DNA of 64,000 nucleotides, from contig NZ_KQ947475.1 in the NCBI RefSeq assembly GCF_001506075.1, positions 2,670,332 through 2,734,331 on the forward strand. Reading direction: 5' to 3'. Below are positions 42,525 through 52,309 of this stretch, piece by piece. The DNA comes from Vibrio sp. MEBiC08052. GTDB lineage: Bacteria > Pseudomonadota > Gammaproteobacteria > Enterobacterales > Vibrionaceae. The notes beneath the pieces were generated by a model. The model did not search any database and was not told where the DNA came from. It worked only from the letters and a program-made list of their open reading frames with translations. Position 1 is the stretch's first letter. Each line of letters opens with the position of its first letter. The translations under genes were made by a program, and so were the position numbers.

Positions 42525-42953
42525 TTAGATGTCTAGTACTTTTGGTTGTTGAGCAGCATGGTTGTGCTCAGCGCCAGCGTAAACTTTCAGTTTACGGTAC
42601 ATAGCACGGCCTAGAGGACCACGTGGAAGCATACCTTTAACCGCTAGCTCGATAACCATCTCTGGTTTGTGGTCGATCAGCTTATCAAAAGTGATAGACT
42701 TGATGCCGCCAGGAAACTCAGAGTGACGATAATAAGTCTTAGCTGCAGATTTATTACCTGTTACAGTCACTTTCTCAGCGTTAACAACGATGATGTAATC
42801 ACCAGTATCAACGTGAGGCGTATATTCAGCTTTATGCTTGCCACGTAAGCGAGATGCAATTTCACTTGCTAGACGACCAAGAGTTTTACCCTCTGCGTCC
42901 ACAACATACCAGTCGCGTTTTACAGTTTCTGGTTTAGCAACGAAAGTTTTCAT
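42525..42953 (-). CDS. rplM: 50S ribosomal protein L13
   Basis: Ribosomal protein uL13, 142 residues, with [22 protein letters not shown] at the start, [18 protein letters not shown], and [24 protein letters not shown] near the end. It is an early assembly protein of the large subunit. It is the first gene of the rplM-rpsI operon and has a structured leader upstream, consistent with autogenous control by L13, known in E. coli. Confidence 0.97.
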   Translation of the reverse strand: MKTFVAKPETVKRDWYVVDAEGKTLGRLASEIASRLRGKHKAEYTPHVDTGDYIIVVNAEKVTVTGNKSAAKTYYRHSEFPGGIKSITFDKLIDHKPEMVIELAVKGMLPRGPLGRAMYRKLKVYAGAEHNHAAQQPKVLDI

Positions 42954-43100
42954 GCTAATAATAACCCGTTATTTAAAATTTACACTTAAGGAGCAATCGC
43001 TCCCACTGTCTAGAGCCCAGTCATCACCCCTTCGAGTGGTTGGCACTCTCGGTCTGAATAAAAAAACAGACCTACAGTAACGGTGGGTCGCAGGATTATA
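42954..43100 (-). promoter_or_regulatory. rplM leader with three hairpins and promoter -10
   Basis: On the minus strand a TATAAT -10 box (43095-43100) is followed by hairpins GGTCTG/CAGACC (43051-43072), GAGTG/CACTC (43034-43048) and GGAGC/GCTCC (42990-43003) before the rplM start. A structured leader is expected if L13 controls its own translation as in E. coli. I did not identify a -35 box. Confidence 0.6.
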
Positions 43101-43181
43101 GAGAAGTGAGAAAAAAAAATCATCTTTTTTCTGACAAAAATTTATTTTTTAACTCAATCAATTTAGAAACTTGTTAAGCGA

Positions 43182-44285
43182 TTAAGACAAGTGCTCTTTC
43201 AGCAAATATTCACGACTTTGCATCTCAATCAGACGAGAATGGCAACGCTGAAACTCAAATGCTAACTGCCCACCTTGATACAACGTATCCAATGCAACTT
43301 CTGCTGAAATAATTAATTTAACGTGGCGCTCATAAAATTCGTCAACGAGGGCGATGAAACGCCGGGCAGCATCATCCAGCGTTGCATTCATCTGCTTCAC
43401 ATCAGCCAATAAAACCGTATGGTACAAACGAGACAATTCAATGTAATCATTCTGGCTTCTCATACTCTGGCATAGCTGCGCAAATGTCGCGAACAGCACA
43501 CCATTTCCTGCTTTTAGTATCGGTACTTGTCGATGGTTGACTTCAATACTTGTCGTAGCATCCGACTCATGGCTGATGAGTTGACGATAGTAGCTCTCCA
43601 AACGGGCTTTTGATTGCTCATCATTCGGGAAATGGTAAATTTCTGCCTGTTCGAGCGTTCTCAACCGATAGTCAACGCCACTATCCACATTCATCACCAG
43701 ACAATGCTCTTTAATTAACTCGATAGCCGGGAGAAAGCGTGCCCGTTGTAACCCATTTCGATATAAATCGTCCGGTGGAATGTTCGAGGTAGCAACCAAA
43801 ATGATATTCCGGGTGAAAAGTGCCTGAAAAAGTGTCCCCAAAATCATGGCATCGGTAATATCCGAGACAAAAAACTCGTCAAAACAAATAATTTCAGTTT
43901 CTGCACTAAACTTATCAGCAACAATTTCGAGTGGATCATTCACATGATGAAGTAACTTCAACTCTTCATGAACCCGATACATAAAGCGGTGGAAGTGCAC
44001 TCTCACCTTTCGTTGAGTTGGGAGCGCATCATAAAAAGTATCCATCAGGTAAGTTTTCCCTCTCCCGACACCACCCCAGAAATATAACCCTTTGGGAGGG
44101 GCAGAATTCCGGACTTTTTTTCTGAGTAAACGAGTCAATAACGAATCTCGTCCAATCGGTCTTTCCAGATAGGAGAGGAATTGATGATAAAGATCATCTA
44201 ACGCATTGACCGCCATTAACTGAGCTTCATCTTTCTGAAAATTATTGTCTTTCAAATCCTGATCGTAACGTTGCCTAGGTGTCAT
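43182..44285 (-). CDS. zapE: Cell division ATPase ZapE
   Basis: ZapE is an AFG1-type P-loop ATPase that acts on the FtsZ ring under stress or low oxygen. The 367-residue protein has the Walker A motif GGVGRGKTYLMDTFYDALP near residue 75, the Walker B EIICFDEFFVSDITDAMILG, and the sensor region ATSNIPPDDLYRNGLQR. I set the start at 44285 (MTPRQRYDQDLKD), because the open frame extends 100 codons upstream into sequence without similarity that overlaps the divergent zapG. It is separated from zapG by 150 bp. Confidence 0.94.
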   Translation of the reverse strand: MTPRQRYDQDLKDNNFQKDEAQLMAVNALDDLYHQFLSYLERPIGRDSLLTRLLRKKVRNSAPPKGLYFWGGVGRGKTYLMDTFYDALPTQRKVRVHFHRFMYRVHEELKLLHHVNDPLEIVADKFSAETEIICFDEFFVSDITDAMILGTLFQALFTRNIILVATSNIPPDDLYRNGLQRARFLPAIELIKEHCLVMNVDSGVDYRLRTLEQAEIYHFPNDEQSKARLESYYRQLISHESDATTSIEVNHRQVPILKAGNGVLFATFAQLCQSMRSQNDYIELSRLYHTVLLADVKQMNATLDDAARRFIALVDEFYERHVKLIISAEVALDTLYQGGQLAFEFQRCHSRLIEMQSREYLLKEHLS

Positions 44286-44435
44286 AAATATCGAGTAAAA
44301 TAAGAAGAGAGGAAAGTGTGCAGCGCAACACATGCTTTTTGCTTTATCAGCTAAGAAAGTCATAGTACCATGTCCTTTGAGCATGTGTAACCTTTTGGTA
44401 AAAAACATGTTAAATAACAACAATAAGGAGCGGTT

Positions 44436-44879
44436 ATGCCTTGGATCTATACCATCATAGGTTTGCTGATTGGATGTGTCGTCGGTGTCGTGATCACTCG
44501 CCTGACAACCCCCCAATATAAAAACCAGAAGTCCGTACAGAAAGACTTGGATAATGCAAAGTTTGAGCTGGAGCAACAGCGGCAAGAACTAATGGATCAT
44601 TTTGCCCAAACCGCAGAGATGCTGGATACAATAGGCAAAGATTATACTAAGCTCTATCAGCACTTAGCGAAAACGTCTTCAGATCTAATTCCGAATCTTC
44701 CTGAGCAAGATAATCCATTCATCAAAACGATCGTCAAGCATCAAGAGGTTGAATCGCAAGAATCTCCGGACCAAAGTCTGCCGCCCAAAGACTACGCGTT
44801 AGGCGCTTCAGGTCAGTTGAGAAATGAAGAAAAGCCGATCATCCACTCAAAAGATATTATCAACGCACAAGCAAATTAA
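44436..44879 (+). CDS. zapG: Z-ring associated protein ZapG (DUF1043, YhcB)
   Basis: A 147-residue membrane-anchored protein: one N-terminal transmembrane helix (IYTIIGLLIGCVVGVVITRL), then a long coiled-coil cytoplasmic part (VQKDLDNAKFELEQQRQELMDHFAQTAEMLDTIGKDYTKLYQHLAKTSSDL) and a disordered tail. ZapG/YhcB links cell-envelope growth to division. AAGGAG precedes the start. It is divergent from zapE and upstream of degQ, the usual order. Confidence 0.92.
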   Translation: MPWIYTIIGLLIGCVVGVVITRLTTPQYKNQKSVQKDLDNAKFELEQQRQELMDHFAQTAEMLDTIGKDYTKLYQHLAKTSSDLIPNLPEQDNPFIKTIVKHQEVESQESPDQSLPPKDYALGASGQLRNEEKPIIHSKDIINAQAN

Positions 44880-44888
44880 AATTTTTTG

Positions 44889-44917
44889 TGAACTTTGCTA
44901 AGGTTTTTGAGTCTTAA
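44889..44917 (+). promoter_or_regulatory. Candidate sigma-E promoter of degQ
   Basis: TGAACTT (44889-44895), 15 bases and GTCTTAA (44911-44917) match the GAACTT / TCTAA pattern of sigma-E promoters. It lies about 80 bp before the degQ start. DegP-type proteases are classic members of the envelope-stress regulon, so this is plausible, though not proven. Confidence 0.5.
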
Positions 44918-44996
44918 AACACACTGACGCTGTTGAAACTTTTATATCAAGATATCAAATAGTTACAACAGATGATTTCCAAAGAGGAGTTTTAAG

Positions 44997-46364
44997 ATGA
45001 AAAAACCTTTGCTTGCATTAGCAACCCTATCATTATGCATGAGTTCGATCATCACCCCGCTACCAGCAGCGGCAGCTCTGCCTATCGCCGTTAACGGAGA
45101 ACAATTACCAAGTCTGGCGCCAATGCTTGAGCATGTGACACCGGCAGTCGTTTCTATCGCTGTTGAAGGAACACAAGTTTCCCATCAACGCCTTCCAGAA
45201 CAATTCCGTTTCTTCTTTGGCCCGGATTTTCCGACCGAACAGCTTCAGGAACGTCCTTTTAAAGCGCTTGGTTCAGGGGTCATCATTAATGCAGACAAAG
45301 GATATGTTGTAACCAACTACCATGTCATTAACGGTGCCGACAAAATTCGAGTAAAACTCTATGATGGTCGTGAATATAAAGCCGAACTCGTCGGTGGCGA
45401 CAAAATGTCAGATATCGCGCTCATAAAATTGGATAAAGCGAAAAACCTCACTCAAATCAAACTATCCGATTCAGACAAAATCCGGGTTGGTGATTTTGCA
45501 GTCGCGATTGGTAATCCATTCGGTTTGGGACAGACCGTTACTTCCGGCATTATCTCTGCTTTAGGCCGAAGTGGACTGAATATTGAAAACTTCGAGAACT
45601 TCATCCAAACCGATGCAGCAATCAATAGCGGTAACTCGGGTGGCGCACTGGTGAACCTAAAAGGTGAACTGATCGGGATTAACACCGCAATACTTGGTCC
45701 GAATGGTGGTAATGTGGGCATCGGTTTTGCGATTCCGGCCAACATGATGAAAAACCTAACGGATCAGATCCTTGAGTACGGTGAAGTCAAACGTGGAATG
45801 CTTGGTGTTCAAGGTGGAGAAGTTACTTCAGAGCTGGCGCAAGCGATGGGTTATGAATCAAGCAAAGGTGCTTTTGTTAGCCAAGTCGTCCCGGATAGTG
45901 CTGCGGATAAAGCCGGGTTAAAAGCTGGTGACATCATTGTCTCCGTCAATGGTAAAGATATTGATTCTTTCTCTGAACTCCGTGCAAAAGTGGCGACACT
46001 GGGTGCGGGTAAGAAAGTGAAACTGGGTATCCTCAGAGATGGAAAAGAGCAAACATTCGATGTCACGCTAGGTAAACAGAATGAGACCAAAACTCAGGCG
46101 AAAGCGCTGTATGAAGGACTATCTGGCGCCGAACTATCTAACACCACGTCAAGTGACCCAATTCAAGGGGTCAAAGTGACCCATGTTGAAAAAGGCTCTC
46201 CTGCTGAAGGCTACCAGCTTCAAGAAGGAGACATCATTATCGGTCTGAACAGACAACGTGTTAAAAATATCGCTGAATTGAGAAAAATACTGGAGAAATC
46301 ACCGAGTATTCTTGCCCTGAATATTCAACGTGATGATCGGACCATCTACCTCGTCATTCGTTAA
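44997..46364 (+). CDS. degQ: Periplasmic serine protease DegQ/DegP (Do family)
   Basis: A 455-residue HtrA-family protease/chaperone that degrades misfolded periplasmic proteins. A signal peptide covers about residues 1-27 (cleavage near AAA). The catalytic triad is His in VTNYHVINGAD, Asp in SDIALIKLD and Ser in NSGNSGGALVN, and two PDZ domains follow (GAFVSQVVPDSAADKAGLKAGD and KVTHVEKGSPAEGYQLQEGD). Like other vibrios it has one DegP/DegQ-type gene next to degS; size is nearer DegQ. Confidence 0.95.
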   Translation: MKKPLLALATLSLCMSSIITPLPAAAALPIAVNGEQLPSLAPMLEHVTPAVVSIAVEGTQVSHQRLPEQFRFFFGPDFPTEQLQERPFKALGSGVIINADKGYVVTNYHVINGADKIRVKLYDGREYKAELVGGDKMSDIALIKLDKAKNLTQIKLSDSDKIRVGDFAVAIGNPFGLGQTVTSGIISALGRSGLNIENFENFIQTDAAINSGNSGGALVNLKGELIGINTAILGPNGGNVGIGFAIPANMMKNLTDQILEYGEVKRGMLGVQGGEVTSELAQAMGYESSKGAFVSQVVPDSAADKAGLKAGDIIVSVNGKDIDSFSELRAKVATLGAGKKVKLGILRDGKEQTFDVTLGKQNETKTQAKALYEGLSGAELSNTTSSDPIQGVKVTHVEKGSPAEGYQLQEGDIIIGLNRQRVKNIAELRKILEKSPSILALNIQRDDRTIYLVIR

Positions 46365-46376
46365 TTCATTCATTAT

Positions 46377-46406
46377 TGGGCCTTTCTGATGAAAGGCCCA
46401 TTTTCT
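46377..46406 (+). terminator. Rho-independent terminator of degQ
   Basis: TGGGCCTTTC and GAAAGGCCCA (46377-46400) form a perfect 10-bp stem around TGAT, followed by TTTTCT. It lies 12 bases past the degQ stop and separates it from degS. Confidence 0.92.
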
Positions 46407-46473
46407 ATTGATTCAGAGAGTGCTATTCTTTCCACCCTGTATAGATGTTTATGATGGTTCTGTGGATTGAAAT

Positions 46474-47538
46474 ATGATAGCTAACTTACTTCGTTCTGTT
46501 GGAATTGGATTAGTGACCGCACTGATCGTCATCATTTCCGTTCCTTCTTTGAGAAGCCATATTTTCCCACCGGCAAAGAATCCACAATCAACCAATATCA
46601 ACTCGCTGCAGATCACTTTCAATCAAGCGGTACGCAGAGCGGCACCAGCGGTGGTTAACATTTATAGCCGCAAGTATGCAGCCAATGACCGTTCAAAGTT
46701 ATCAACTCAGGGACTGGGGTCTGGCGTCATTGTTAGTGAAAAAGGATATATTATCACCAATTACCACGTCATTGCCCAGGCAGATCAAGTGATCGTTGCA
46801 CTTCAGGATGGTCGGGTTGCCGCAGCACAACTGGTCGGTAAAGATCGTCGTTCAGATATTGCTGTACTTAGAATTGAAGACTCAAACCTACCGGTCATTC
46901 CCCAGAATCCAAACTACTCGCCTCAGGTCGGTGATGTCGTACTCGCTATAGGTAACCCCTATAACCTAGGTCAAACCACCACCTTCGGAATCATTTCAGC
47001 AACCGGGCGCTCTTCCATCAGTGTTGATGGCCGACAGGCATTTATCCAGACTGACGCGGCAATCAATGAAGGCAACTCTGGCGGTGCTTTAGTGAACACC
47101 CAAGGTGAACTTGTCGGTATCAATACGGCTTCATTTCAGCAAGCGACCGATCTGGAAACTTACGGCATATCTTTTGCTATTCCCTATAAACTTGCCAATA
47201 AGATTATGGAAAAAATCATTGCCGACGGGCGCGTGATTCGAGGATATATAGGGATTGACGGGCAAGATATCAGTTCGGTTGCATCTCGACTTCTCGGCAA
47301 TGAACATATCGGTGGGATCATTGTTCTCGGTGTAGACCCGAATGGTCCGGCAGCTTCAGCGGGCTTTAAGCCTCAAGATATCATTATAAAAATTGATGGC
47401 AAAAAAATTAACGGACGTCAAAGCGTCATGGATTTAGTTACCGATCTGCGTCCGGGGACAACCATTCATGTCGATGTCATTAGGAAAGGCAAAGAAATTA
47501 CCATTCCAGTCACTGTCGCTGAAGATACTCGGGATTAA
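46474..47538 (+). CDS. degS: Site-1 protease DegS
   Basis: DegS is the inner-membrane-anchored HtrA protease that senses outer-membrane protein misfolding and cuts RseA to start the sigma-E response. The 354-residue protein has one N-terminal membrane helix (IGLVTALIVIISVPSL), the triad His in ITNYHVIAQAD, Asp in SDIAVLRIED and Ser in EGNSGGALVNTQ, and a single C-terminal PDZ domain (GIIVLGVDPNGPAASAGFKPQD). Size, one PDZ and anchor distinguish it from degQ. Confidence 0.95.
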   Translation: MIANLLRSVGIGLVTALIVIISVPSLRSHIFPPAKNPQSTNINSLQITFNQAVRRAAPAVVNIYSRKYAANDRSKLSTQGLGSGVIVSEKGYIITNYHVIAQADQVIVALQDGRVAAAQLVGKDRRSDIAVLRIEDSNLPVIPQNPNYSPQVGDVVLAIGNPYNLGQTTTFGIISATGRSSISVDGRQAFIQTDAAINEGNSGGALVNTQGELVGINTASFQQATDLETYGISFAIPYKLANKIMEKIIADGRVIRGYIGIDGQDISSVASRLLGNEHIGGIIVLGVDPNGPAASAGFKPQDIIIKIDGKKINGRQSVMDLVTDLRPGTTIHVDVIRKGKEITIPVTVAEDTRD

Positions 47539-47583
47539 CTCAATCATCTCTCACATCCCTCGCGTTATAAAAATGGAAGACAT

Positions 47584-47613
47584 AAAAAACGGAGCCAGAT
47601 GGCTCCGTTTTTT
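47584..47613. terminator. Bidirectional terminator between degS and rplS
   Basis: ACGGAGCCA and TGGCTCCGT pair around two bases and are flanked by A6 and T6, so the hairpin serves both converging transcripts. Confidence 0.92.
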
Positions 47614-47641
47614 GAGAACGCATGTCTTGTCTGAGACAGCA

Positions 47642-47995
47642 TTACTTCTTCGCAAGTTTCTCTTTAATACGAGCAGACTTACCAGAACGTTCACGTAGAT
47701 AGTACAACTTGGCACGACGTACTGCACCACGACGTTTAACTTCAATACTGTCAACAACTGGAGAATGTGTTTGGAACGTACGCTCAACACCTTCACCGTT
47801 AGAAATTTTACGAACGGTAAATGCTGAGTGAAGACCACGGTTACGAATAGCGATTACAACACCTTCAAATGCCTGTAAACGCTCACGCTCACCTTCTTTA
47901 ACCTTCACTTGCACAACGACAGTATCGCCAGGTGCAAACTTAGGTAGGTCTTGTTTCATTTGCTCTTGTTCAAGAGCTTTGATGATATTACTCAT
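47642..47995 (-). CDS. rplS: 50S ribosomal protein L19
   Basis: Ribosomal protein bL19, 117 residues: [62 protein letters not shown] and a basic C-terminus [22 protein letters not shown]. It is at the 30S-50S interface. It ends the rpsP-rimM-trmD-rplS operon. Confidence 0.97.
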   Translation of the reverse strand: MSNIIKALEQEQMKQDLPKFAPGDTVVVQVKVKEGERERLQAFEGVVIAIRNRGLHSAFTVRKISNGEGVERTFQTHSPVVDSIEVKRRGAVRRAKLYYLRERSGKSARIKEKLAKK

Positions 47996-48037
47996 TGTTA
48001 ATTTTCCTAGAATAAACTGATACTCAATTAATTGAAG

Positions 48038-48784
48038 TTACTTAGCTTGATATTCTTGAATGAATTCAACTAGTAACTGTTCCTGTTCGTCAGTCAGAGC
48101 TAGGTTTTCCAGGAGCTCCGGTCTTCTTAGCCAAGTACGGCCTAACGACTGTTTCAGTCGCCAACGACGAATGTCACGATGATTTCCCGATGTCAATACG
48201 GTGGGAATTTCTTTCCCATCCAATACTTCCGGTCGCGTAAAATGTGGACAATCCAGCAATCCATTGGCAAAAGAATCTTCTTCTGCTGATGCAAAATCCC
48301 CAAGAACACCGGGGACAAACCGAGCTGCTGCATCAATCATAGTCATTGCTGGCAATTCACCGCCAGTCATTACAAAGTCTCCGACAGACCACTCTTCATC
48401 GACTTCAGACTCAATAATACGCTCATCGACGCCTTCGTACCGACCACAAATCAAAATTAAGTTTTCATTTGCTGCCAGTTCTTCAACCCCACATTGGTCG
48501 AGTTTTCGTCCCTGTGGAGAAAGGTATATCACTTTCGTCTTCCCGGGAGCGGATGCTTTGGCAGCATGGATGGCATCACGCAAAGGCTGTACCATCATGA
48601 GCATACCAGGCCCACCCCCATAGGGTTTATCGTCAACTGTACGATGTCTATCATGAGTAAAGTCTCTCGGATTCCAGACTTCAACTGATAGTAACCCTTT
48701 TTTTACCGCTTGACCTGTGACCCCATAATCAGTCACAGAACGAAACATTTCAGGAAAAAGGCTAATAACGCCAACCCACATCAT
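48038..48784 (-). CDS. trmD: tRNA (guanine37-N1)-methyltransferase TrmD
   Basis: TrmD makes m1G37 in tRNAs that read CNN codons and prevents frameshifting. The 248-residue protein (start at 48784, [14 protein letters not shown]) has the trefoil-knot SAM site ([43 protein letters not shown] and [15 protein letters not shown]). The upstream in-frame ATG at 48856 would overlap rimM and adds unconserved residues. It lies 22 bp after rimM. Confidence 0.96.
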   Translation of the reverse strand: MMWVGVISLFPEMFRSVTDYGVTGQAVKKGLLSVEVWNPRDFTHDRHRTVDDKPYGGGPGMLMMVQPLRDAIHAAKASAPGKTKVIYLSPQGRKLDQCGVEELAANENLILICGRYEGVDERIIESEVDEEWSVGDFVMTGGELPAMTMIDAAARFVPGVLGDFASAEEDSFANGLLDCPHFTRPEVLDGKEIPTVLTSGNHRDIRRWRLKQSLGRTWLRRPELLENLALTDEQEQLLVEFIQEYQAK

Positions 48785-48806
48785 TTTCTCGCTCTGTACC
48801 GTGGAA

Positions 48807-49337
48807 TCAGAACCCAGGATCCCAGTCAACTTCGATCCGTTGAGCGGAGCGATCAATATTTTTAATCACTTGCTCTTCAAGGAACGGAATTAAACGTTCC
48901 TTTTGTCCAAAAGCATCTTTTAGATTCGCTTTCACAACCAAAACATCATTTGAGCCGGTTTCCATGAGGTCAACGACCTCGCCCAGATGGTAGCCACCTG
49001 TGGTGATCACCTGCATCCCAAATAATTCTCGCCAGTAGAACTCATCTTCTGACAGTTCAGGCAGTGAAGCAGAGTCAACTGAAATTTCAAAATTGGTTAA
49101 AAGATGGGAGTCTTCACGAAGATCCAATCCTTCAAGCTTAACCACCATCCCTTTGTTATGACGTTTCCAGCTTTCAATCTTGTACTCAATCCACTCTCCC
49201 TTGCGGTTGATACACCAAGGGCTATAATCAAAAATACTTTCCGGATTGTCTGTGAAGGAAAAAACCTTAAGCCAACCGCGAATGCCGTAAGTTGATCCAA
49301 ACTTACCGACAACTATTTTACTTTTCGGTTCACTCAT
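48807..49337 (-). CDS. rimM: 16S rRNA processing protein RimM
   Basis: RimM assists maturation of the 30S head. The 176-residue protein (start at 49337, [30 protein letters not shown]) has an N-terminal RimM domain and a C-terminal PRC-barrel ([35 protein letters not shown]). AAGG lies five bases before this start; the ATG at 49361 is further away from a site. It binds ribosomal protein S19 in E. coli. Confidence 0.95.
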   Translation of the reverse strand: MSEPKSKIVVGKFGSTYGIRGWLKVFSFTDNPESIFDYSPWCINRKGEWIEYKIESWKRHNKGMVVKLEGLDLREDSHLLTNFEISVDSASLPELSEDEFYWRELFGMQVITTGGYHLGEVVDLMETGSNDVLVVKANLKDAFGQKERLIPFLEEQVIKNIDRSAQRIEVDWDPGF

Positions 49338-49383
49338 TGTGCCTTGACCTTCCATCGACATTTACTAGTCATCTATAGATAGA

Positions 49384-49632
49384 TTAAGCCGCTTTTTGAG
49401 CGTCTTTTACTAGTTTTGCTACACGATCAGACAGAGATGCACCTTGTCCAACCCAGTGGTTTACTCGATCCAGATCAAGGCGAAGACCTTCTTCCTGACC
49501 AGATGCTGTAGGGTTGAAGAAACCTACTTTCTCGATGAAACGACCAGTAGCAGCATTGCGGCTGTCCGCAACTACAATTTGATAAAATGGACGCTTTTTA
49601 GCGCCGTGACGTGCCAAACGAATGGTTACCAT
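49384..49632 (-). CDS. rpsP: 30S ribosomal protein S16
   Basis: Ribosomal protein bS16, 82 residues, [41 protein letters not shown], complete. It is the first gene of the rpsP-rimM-trmD-rplS operon. A leader hairpin precedes it. Confidence 0.97.
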   Translation of the reverse strand: MVTIRLARHGAKKRPFYQIVVADSRNAATGRFIEKVGFFNPTASGQEEGLRLDLDRVNHWVGQGASLSDRVAKLVKDAQKAA

Positions 49633-49667
49633 ATCGTCCTCTTTGCTTGCTTATATAATAAAATTAA

Positions 49668-49702
49668 CCCCAAGAACTGTTTTTAAGAACAGCCGATTGG
49701 GG
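49668..49702 (-). promoter_or_regulatory. Hairpin in the rpsP leader
   Basis: CCCCAA and TTGGGG (49668-49702) enclose an inner CTGTT/AACAG stem, about 40 bp before the rpsP start. On the minus strand a TTAATTTTATT stretch follows, so it could be an attenuator, or the terminator of ffh readthrough. Confidence 0.45.
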
Positions 49703-49809
49703 TCTCGTGCCAATTTAAAGCCCCCGAATTTTACTCTTATTGCGAGCCATTGCAAGGGCTTTAGCTATTTTTTAGCCATTGTGAATGAACATACACACAA
49801 CGACAGTGT

Positions 49810-51180
49810 TTACCGTCCAAATGGGTTAAAGCCACCGCCTCCCATCATGCCTTGCATGTTTCTCATCATGCCTTTCATGCCGCCTTTCTGCATTTTTTTC
49901 ATCATTTTCTGCATTTGCGTAAACTGCTTTAGTAATCGATTCACATCCTGAACTTGAGTCCCGGAACCAGCAGCGATTCTTTTCTTCCGAGATCCCTTAA
50001 TCACATCAGGGTTCTGACGCTCTTTCATCGTCATAGAGCTGATAATCGCTTCCATCTGTTTAAACATACGATCATCCACTTTATCTTTAATGCCTTCTTT
50101 CATGTTTGCCATTCCGGGAAGTTTATCCAGCATTCCCATCATGCCACCCATATTTTGCATCTGCCCTAGCTGCTCTCGGAAGTCTTCCAAATCAAAGCCT
50201 TTTTTCTCTTTAAACTTTTGAGCAAGTTTCTGAGCTTTTTCCTGATCAACGTTACGCTGTAAATCTTCAATGAGAGAAAGAACATCCCCCATCCCCAAAA
50301 TACGCGATGCGACTCGGTCAGGATGGAAAGGTTCTAAAGCATCCGTTTTTTCTCCGACACCCAAAAACTTGATTGGCTTTCCAGTCACATGACGAACAGA
50401 TAGCGCTGCACCACCACGCGCATCCCCATCAACTTTGGTTAAGATCACCCCCGTCAGAGGCAGTGCATCACCAAAAGCCTTCGCAGTATTTGCTGCATCC
50501 TGCCCCGTCATTGCATCGACAACAAACAGCGTCTCGACGGGGTTAACCGCTCGATGAAGCTCCTGAATTTCAGACATCATCTGTTCATCGATAGCCAGGC
50601 GCCCTGCCGTATCGACGATTAAAACGTCGTAAAACTTTTTCCGAGCCTGATCAATGGCAGCCAAAGCAATATCAATCGGTTTCTGATCTGCGGTTGAAGG
50701 GAAAAAATCAACGCCGATATCACTTGCAAGTGTTTCCAATTGTTTGATTGCGGCAGGACGATAAACGTCTGCGGAAACAACTAAGACTTTTTTCTTATCC
50801 CGCTCTTTCAGTAATTTTGACAGCTTACCGACACTGGTTGTTTTACCTGCACCTTGTAAGCCGGCCATCAAGACGACTGCCGGTGGTTGAGCGGCAAGGT
50901 TCAGCGCCTCATTCGAGACGCCCATCACCGCTTCAAGTTCAGCTTGTACAATCTTGATGAACTCCTGTCCCGGAGTGAGTGATTTGGAGACTTCGACTCC
51001 GACGGCACTTTCTTTGACCCGACTGACAAATTCACGGATAACAGGAAGTGCGACATCAGCCTCAAGCAGAGCCATCCGCACTTCTCTCAGGGTTTCTTTG
51101 ATGTTTTCTTCGGTCAAACGACCTTTACCACTGATATTCTTCAGCGTCTTGGACAAACGATCAGTTAGATTCTCAAACAT
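49810..51180 (-). CDS. ffh: Signal recognition particle protein Ffh
   Basis: Ffh is the SRP54 GTPase that, with 4.5S RNA, delivers nascent membrane proteins to FtsY. The 456-residue protein has the helical N domain, the G domain with GLQGAGKTTSVGKLSKLL, DTAGRLAIDEQMM and TKVDGDARGG, and a methionine-rich M domain (MQNMGGMMGMLDKLPGMANMKEG, QMQKMMKKMQKGGMKGM). The length is normal. It precedes rpsP in the same direction, as is common in gammaproteobacteria. Confidence 0.97.
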   Translation of the reverse strand: MFENLTDRLSKTLKNISGKGRLTEENIKETLREVRMALLEADVALPVIREFVSRVKESAVGVEVSKSLTPGQEFIKIVQAELEAVMGVSNEALNLAAQPPAVVLMAGLQGAGKTTSVGKLSKLLKERDKKKVLVVSADVYRPAAIKQLETLASDIGVDFFPSTADQKPIDIALAAIDQARKKFYDVLIVDTAGRLAIDEQMMSEIQELHRAVNPVETLFVVDAMTGQDAANTAKAFGDALPLTGVILTKVDGDARGGAALSVRHVTGKPIKFLGVGEKTDALEPFHPDRVASRILGMGDVLSLIEDLQRNVDQEKAQKLAQKFKEKKGFDLEDFREQLGQMQNMGGMMGMLDKLPGMANMKEGIKDKVDDRMFKQMEAIISSMTMKERQNPDVIKGSRKKRIAAGSGTQVQDVNRLLKQFTQMQKMMKKMQKGGMKGMMRNMQGMMGGGGFNPFGR

Positions 51181-51432
51181 ACTGCATCTCTTCGCGGTGC
51201 TGTGAATTTCTATAAATTAGGTCCGAGTATACCTTAGCCAAAGCAGATAGTCATATCTGTTCAGCCATCGATATCACTTCTCTGGCCTCAATATTTTACC
51301 AAAATAGGTCATCACTCATTTCGGCTGTAAACGATTTGTTTTATGTCATTCAAAATTAAGTAGCCAACCGTGGCTCATTGACGCTTAGACATGTATAATT
51401 CATCTTCTTTACACTCTTTTTTGATGAGATAT

Positions 51433-52227
51433 ATGGATAAATTTATCGCAATAGTTGCTTCGCTTTTTTACTTTCTCGCTATTGCAACCATCATCCCGGG
51501 ACTGGTCAATCAAACGGGTATCAAAGCAAAAGCCGTCTTGATTTGTGCTGCAACTGCGCTGCTGCTACATGCGTGGTTACTCAGCGATCTGATCTTTCAC
51601 CCTAACGGTCAGAATTTAAGTATCCTGAACGTTGGCTCTCTCATCAGTTTCATCATTGGCTTAGTGATGAGTGGTGCGATGCTAAAAACTCGGTTGTGGT
51701 TTATGCTGCCGGTAGTTTACGGTTTTGCGGCAATTAATCTGTCGGCTGCTGCGAGTCTTCCCGGAAACTTCATCACTCATATGGAAGATAATCTGCCACT
51801 GCTGATCCATATTTTCCTGGCTCTGTTCTCTTATTCAACACTGACAATCGGTGCACTGTATGCACTCCAATTAGCTTGGCTGGATCATAAATTAAAAAAG
51901 AAAAAGTCATTAGCGATTAATCCAAACCTCCCGCCTTTACTCCAGATAGAGAGACAGCTATTCCGTATCATTTTGATCGGTAATCTGCTGTTAACCGGTA
52001 CTTTAATCACCGGTTTTGTCTTCATCGAAGAAATTTTTGCTCAAGGGAAAGCTCACAAAGGTATCTTGTCGGTCATTGCTTGGGTCGTGTATACCGTACT
52101 TTTGTGGGGCCACTATCAGAGAGGATGGCGGGGAAGAAAAGTAACTTGGTTTGCGATTGCCGGTGCTTTCATTTTAACTCTGGCTTACTTCGGCAGTCGT
52201 TTTGTCCGAGAATTCATCTTACATTAA
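51433..52227 (+). CDS. ypjD: Cytochrome c assembly (CcsA)-family inner-membrane protein YpjD
   Basis: A 264-residue protein with eight hydrophobic segments and the CcsA/CcmC-like core (NLSAAASLPGNFITHMEDNLPLLIHIFLALFSYSTLTIGALYALQLAWLDHKL). In E. coli the homologue YpjD lies between ffh and corB and its role is not settled. I use the ATG at 51433 (MDKFIAIVASLF); two earlier in-frame ATGs add residues without similarity. It is divergent from ffh. Confidence 0.88.
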   Translation: MDKFIAIVASLFYFLAIATIIPGLVNQTGIKAKAVLICAATALLLHAWLLSDLIFHPNGQNLSILNVGSLISFIIGLVMSGAMLKTRLWFMLPVVYGFAAINLSAAASLPGNFITHMEDNLPLLIHIFLALFSYSTLTIGALYALQLAWLDHKLKKKKSLAINPNLPPLLQIERQLFRIILIGNLLLTGTLITGFVFIEEIFAQGKAHKGILSVIAWVVYTVLLWGHYQRGWRGRKVTWFAIAGAFILTLAYFGSRFVREFILH

Positions 52228-52309
52228 CTTGTTGAAATACTTTATGGATTGACAGCAAAATAGAGCTCAGCCATAAAAGTCACAACATCAATAAAGGAAG
52301 CAATTTATT

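Noticed and set aside
44286..44585. N-terminal extension that would make ZapE 467 residues
   Set aside because: The extra 100 residues have no similarity to the family and overlap the divergent zapG gene; the start at 44285 gives the usual length.
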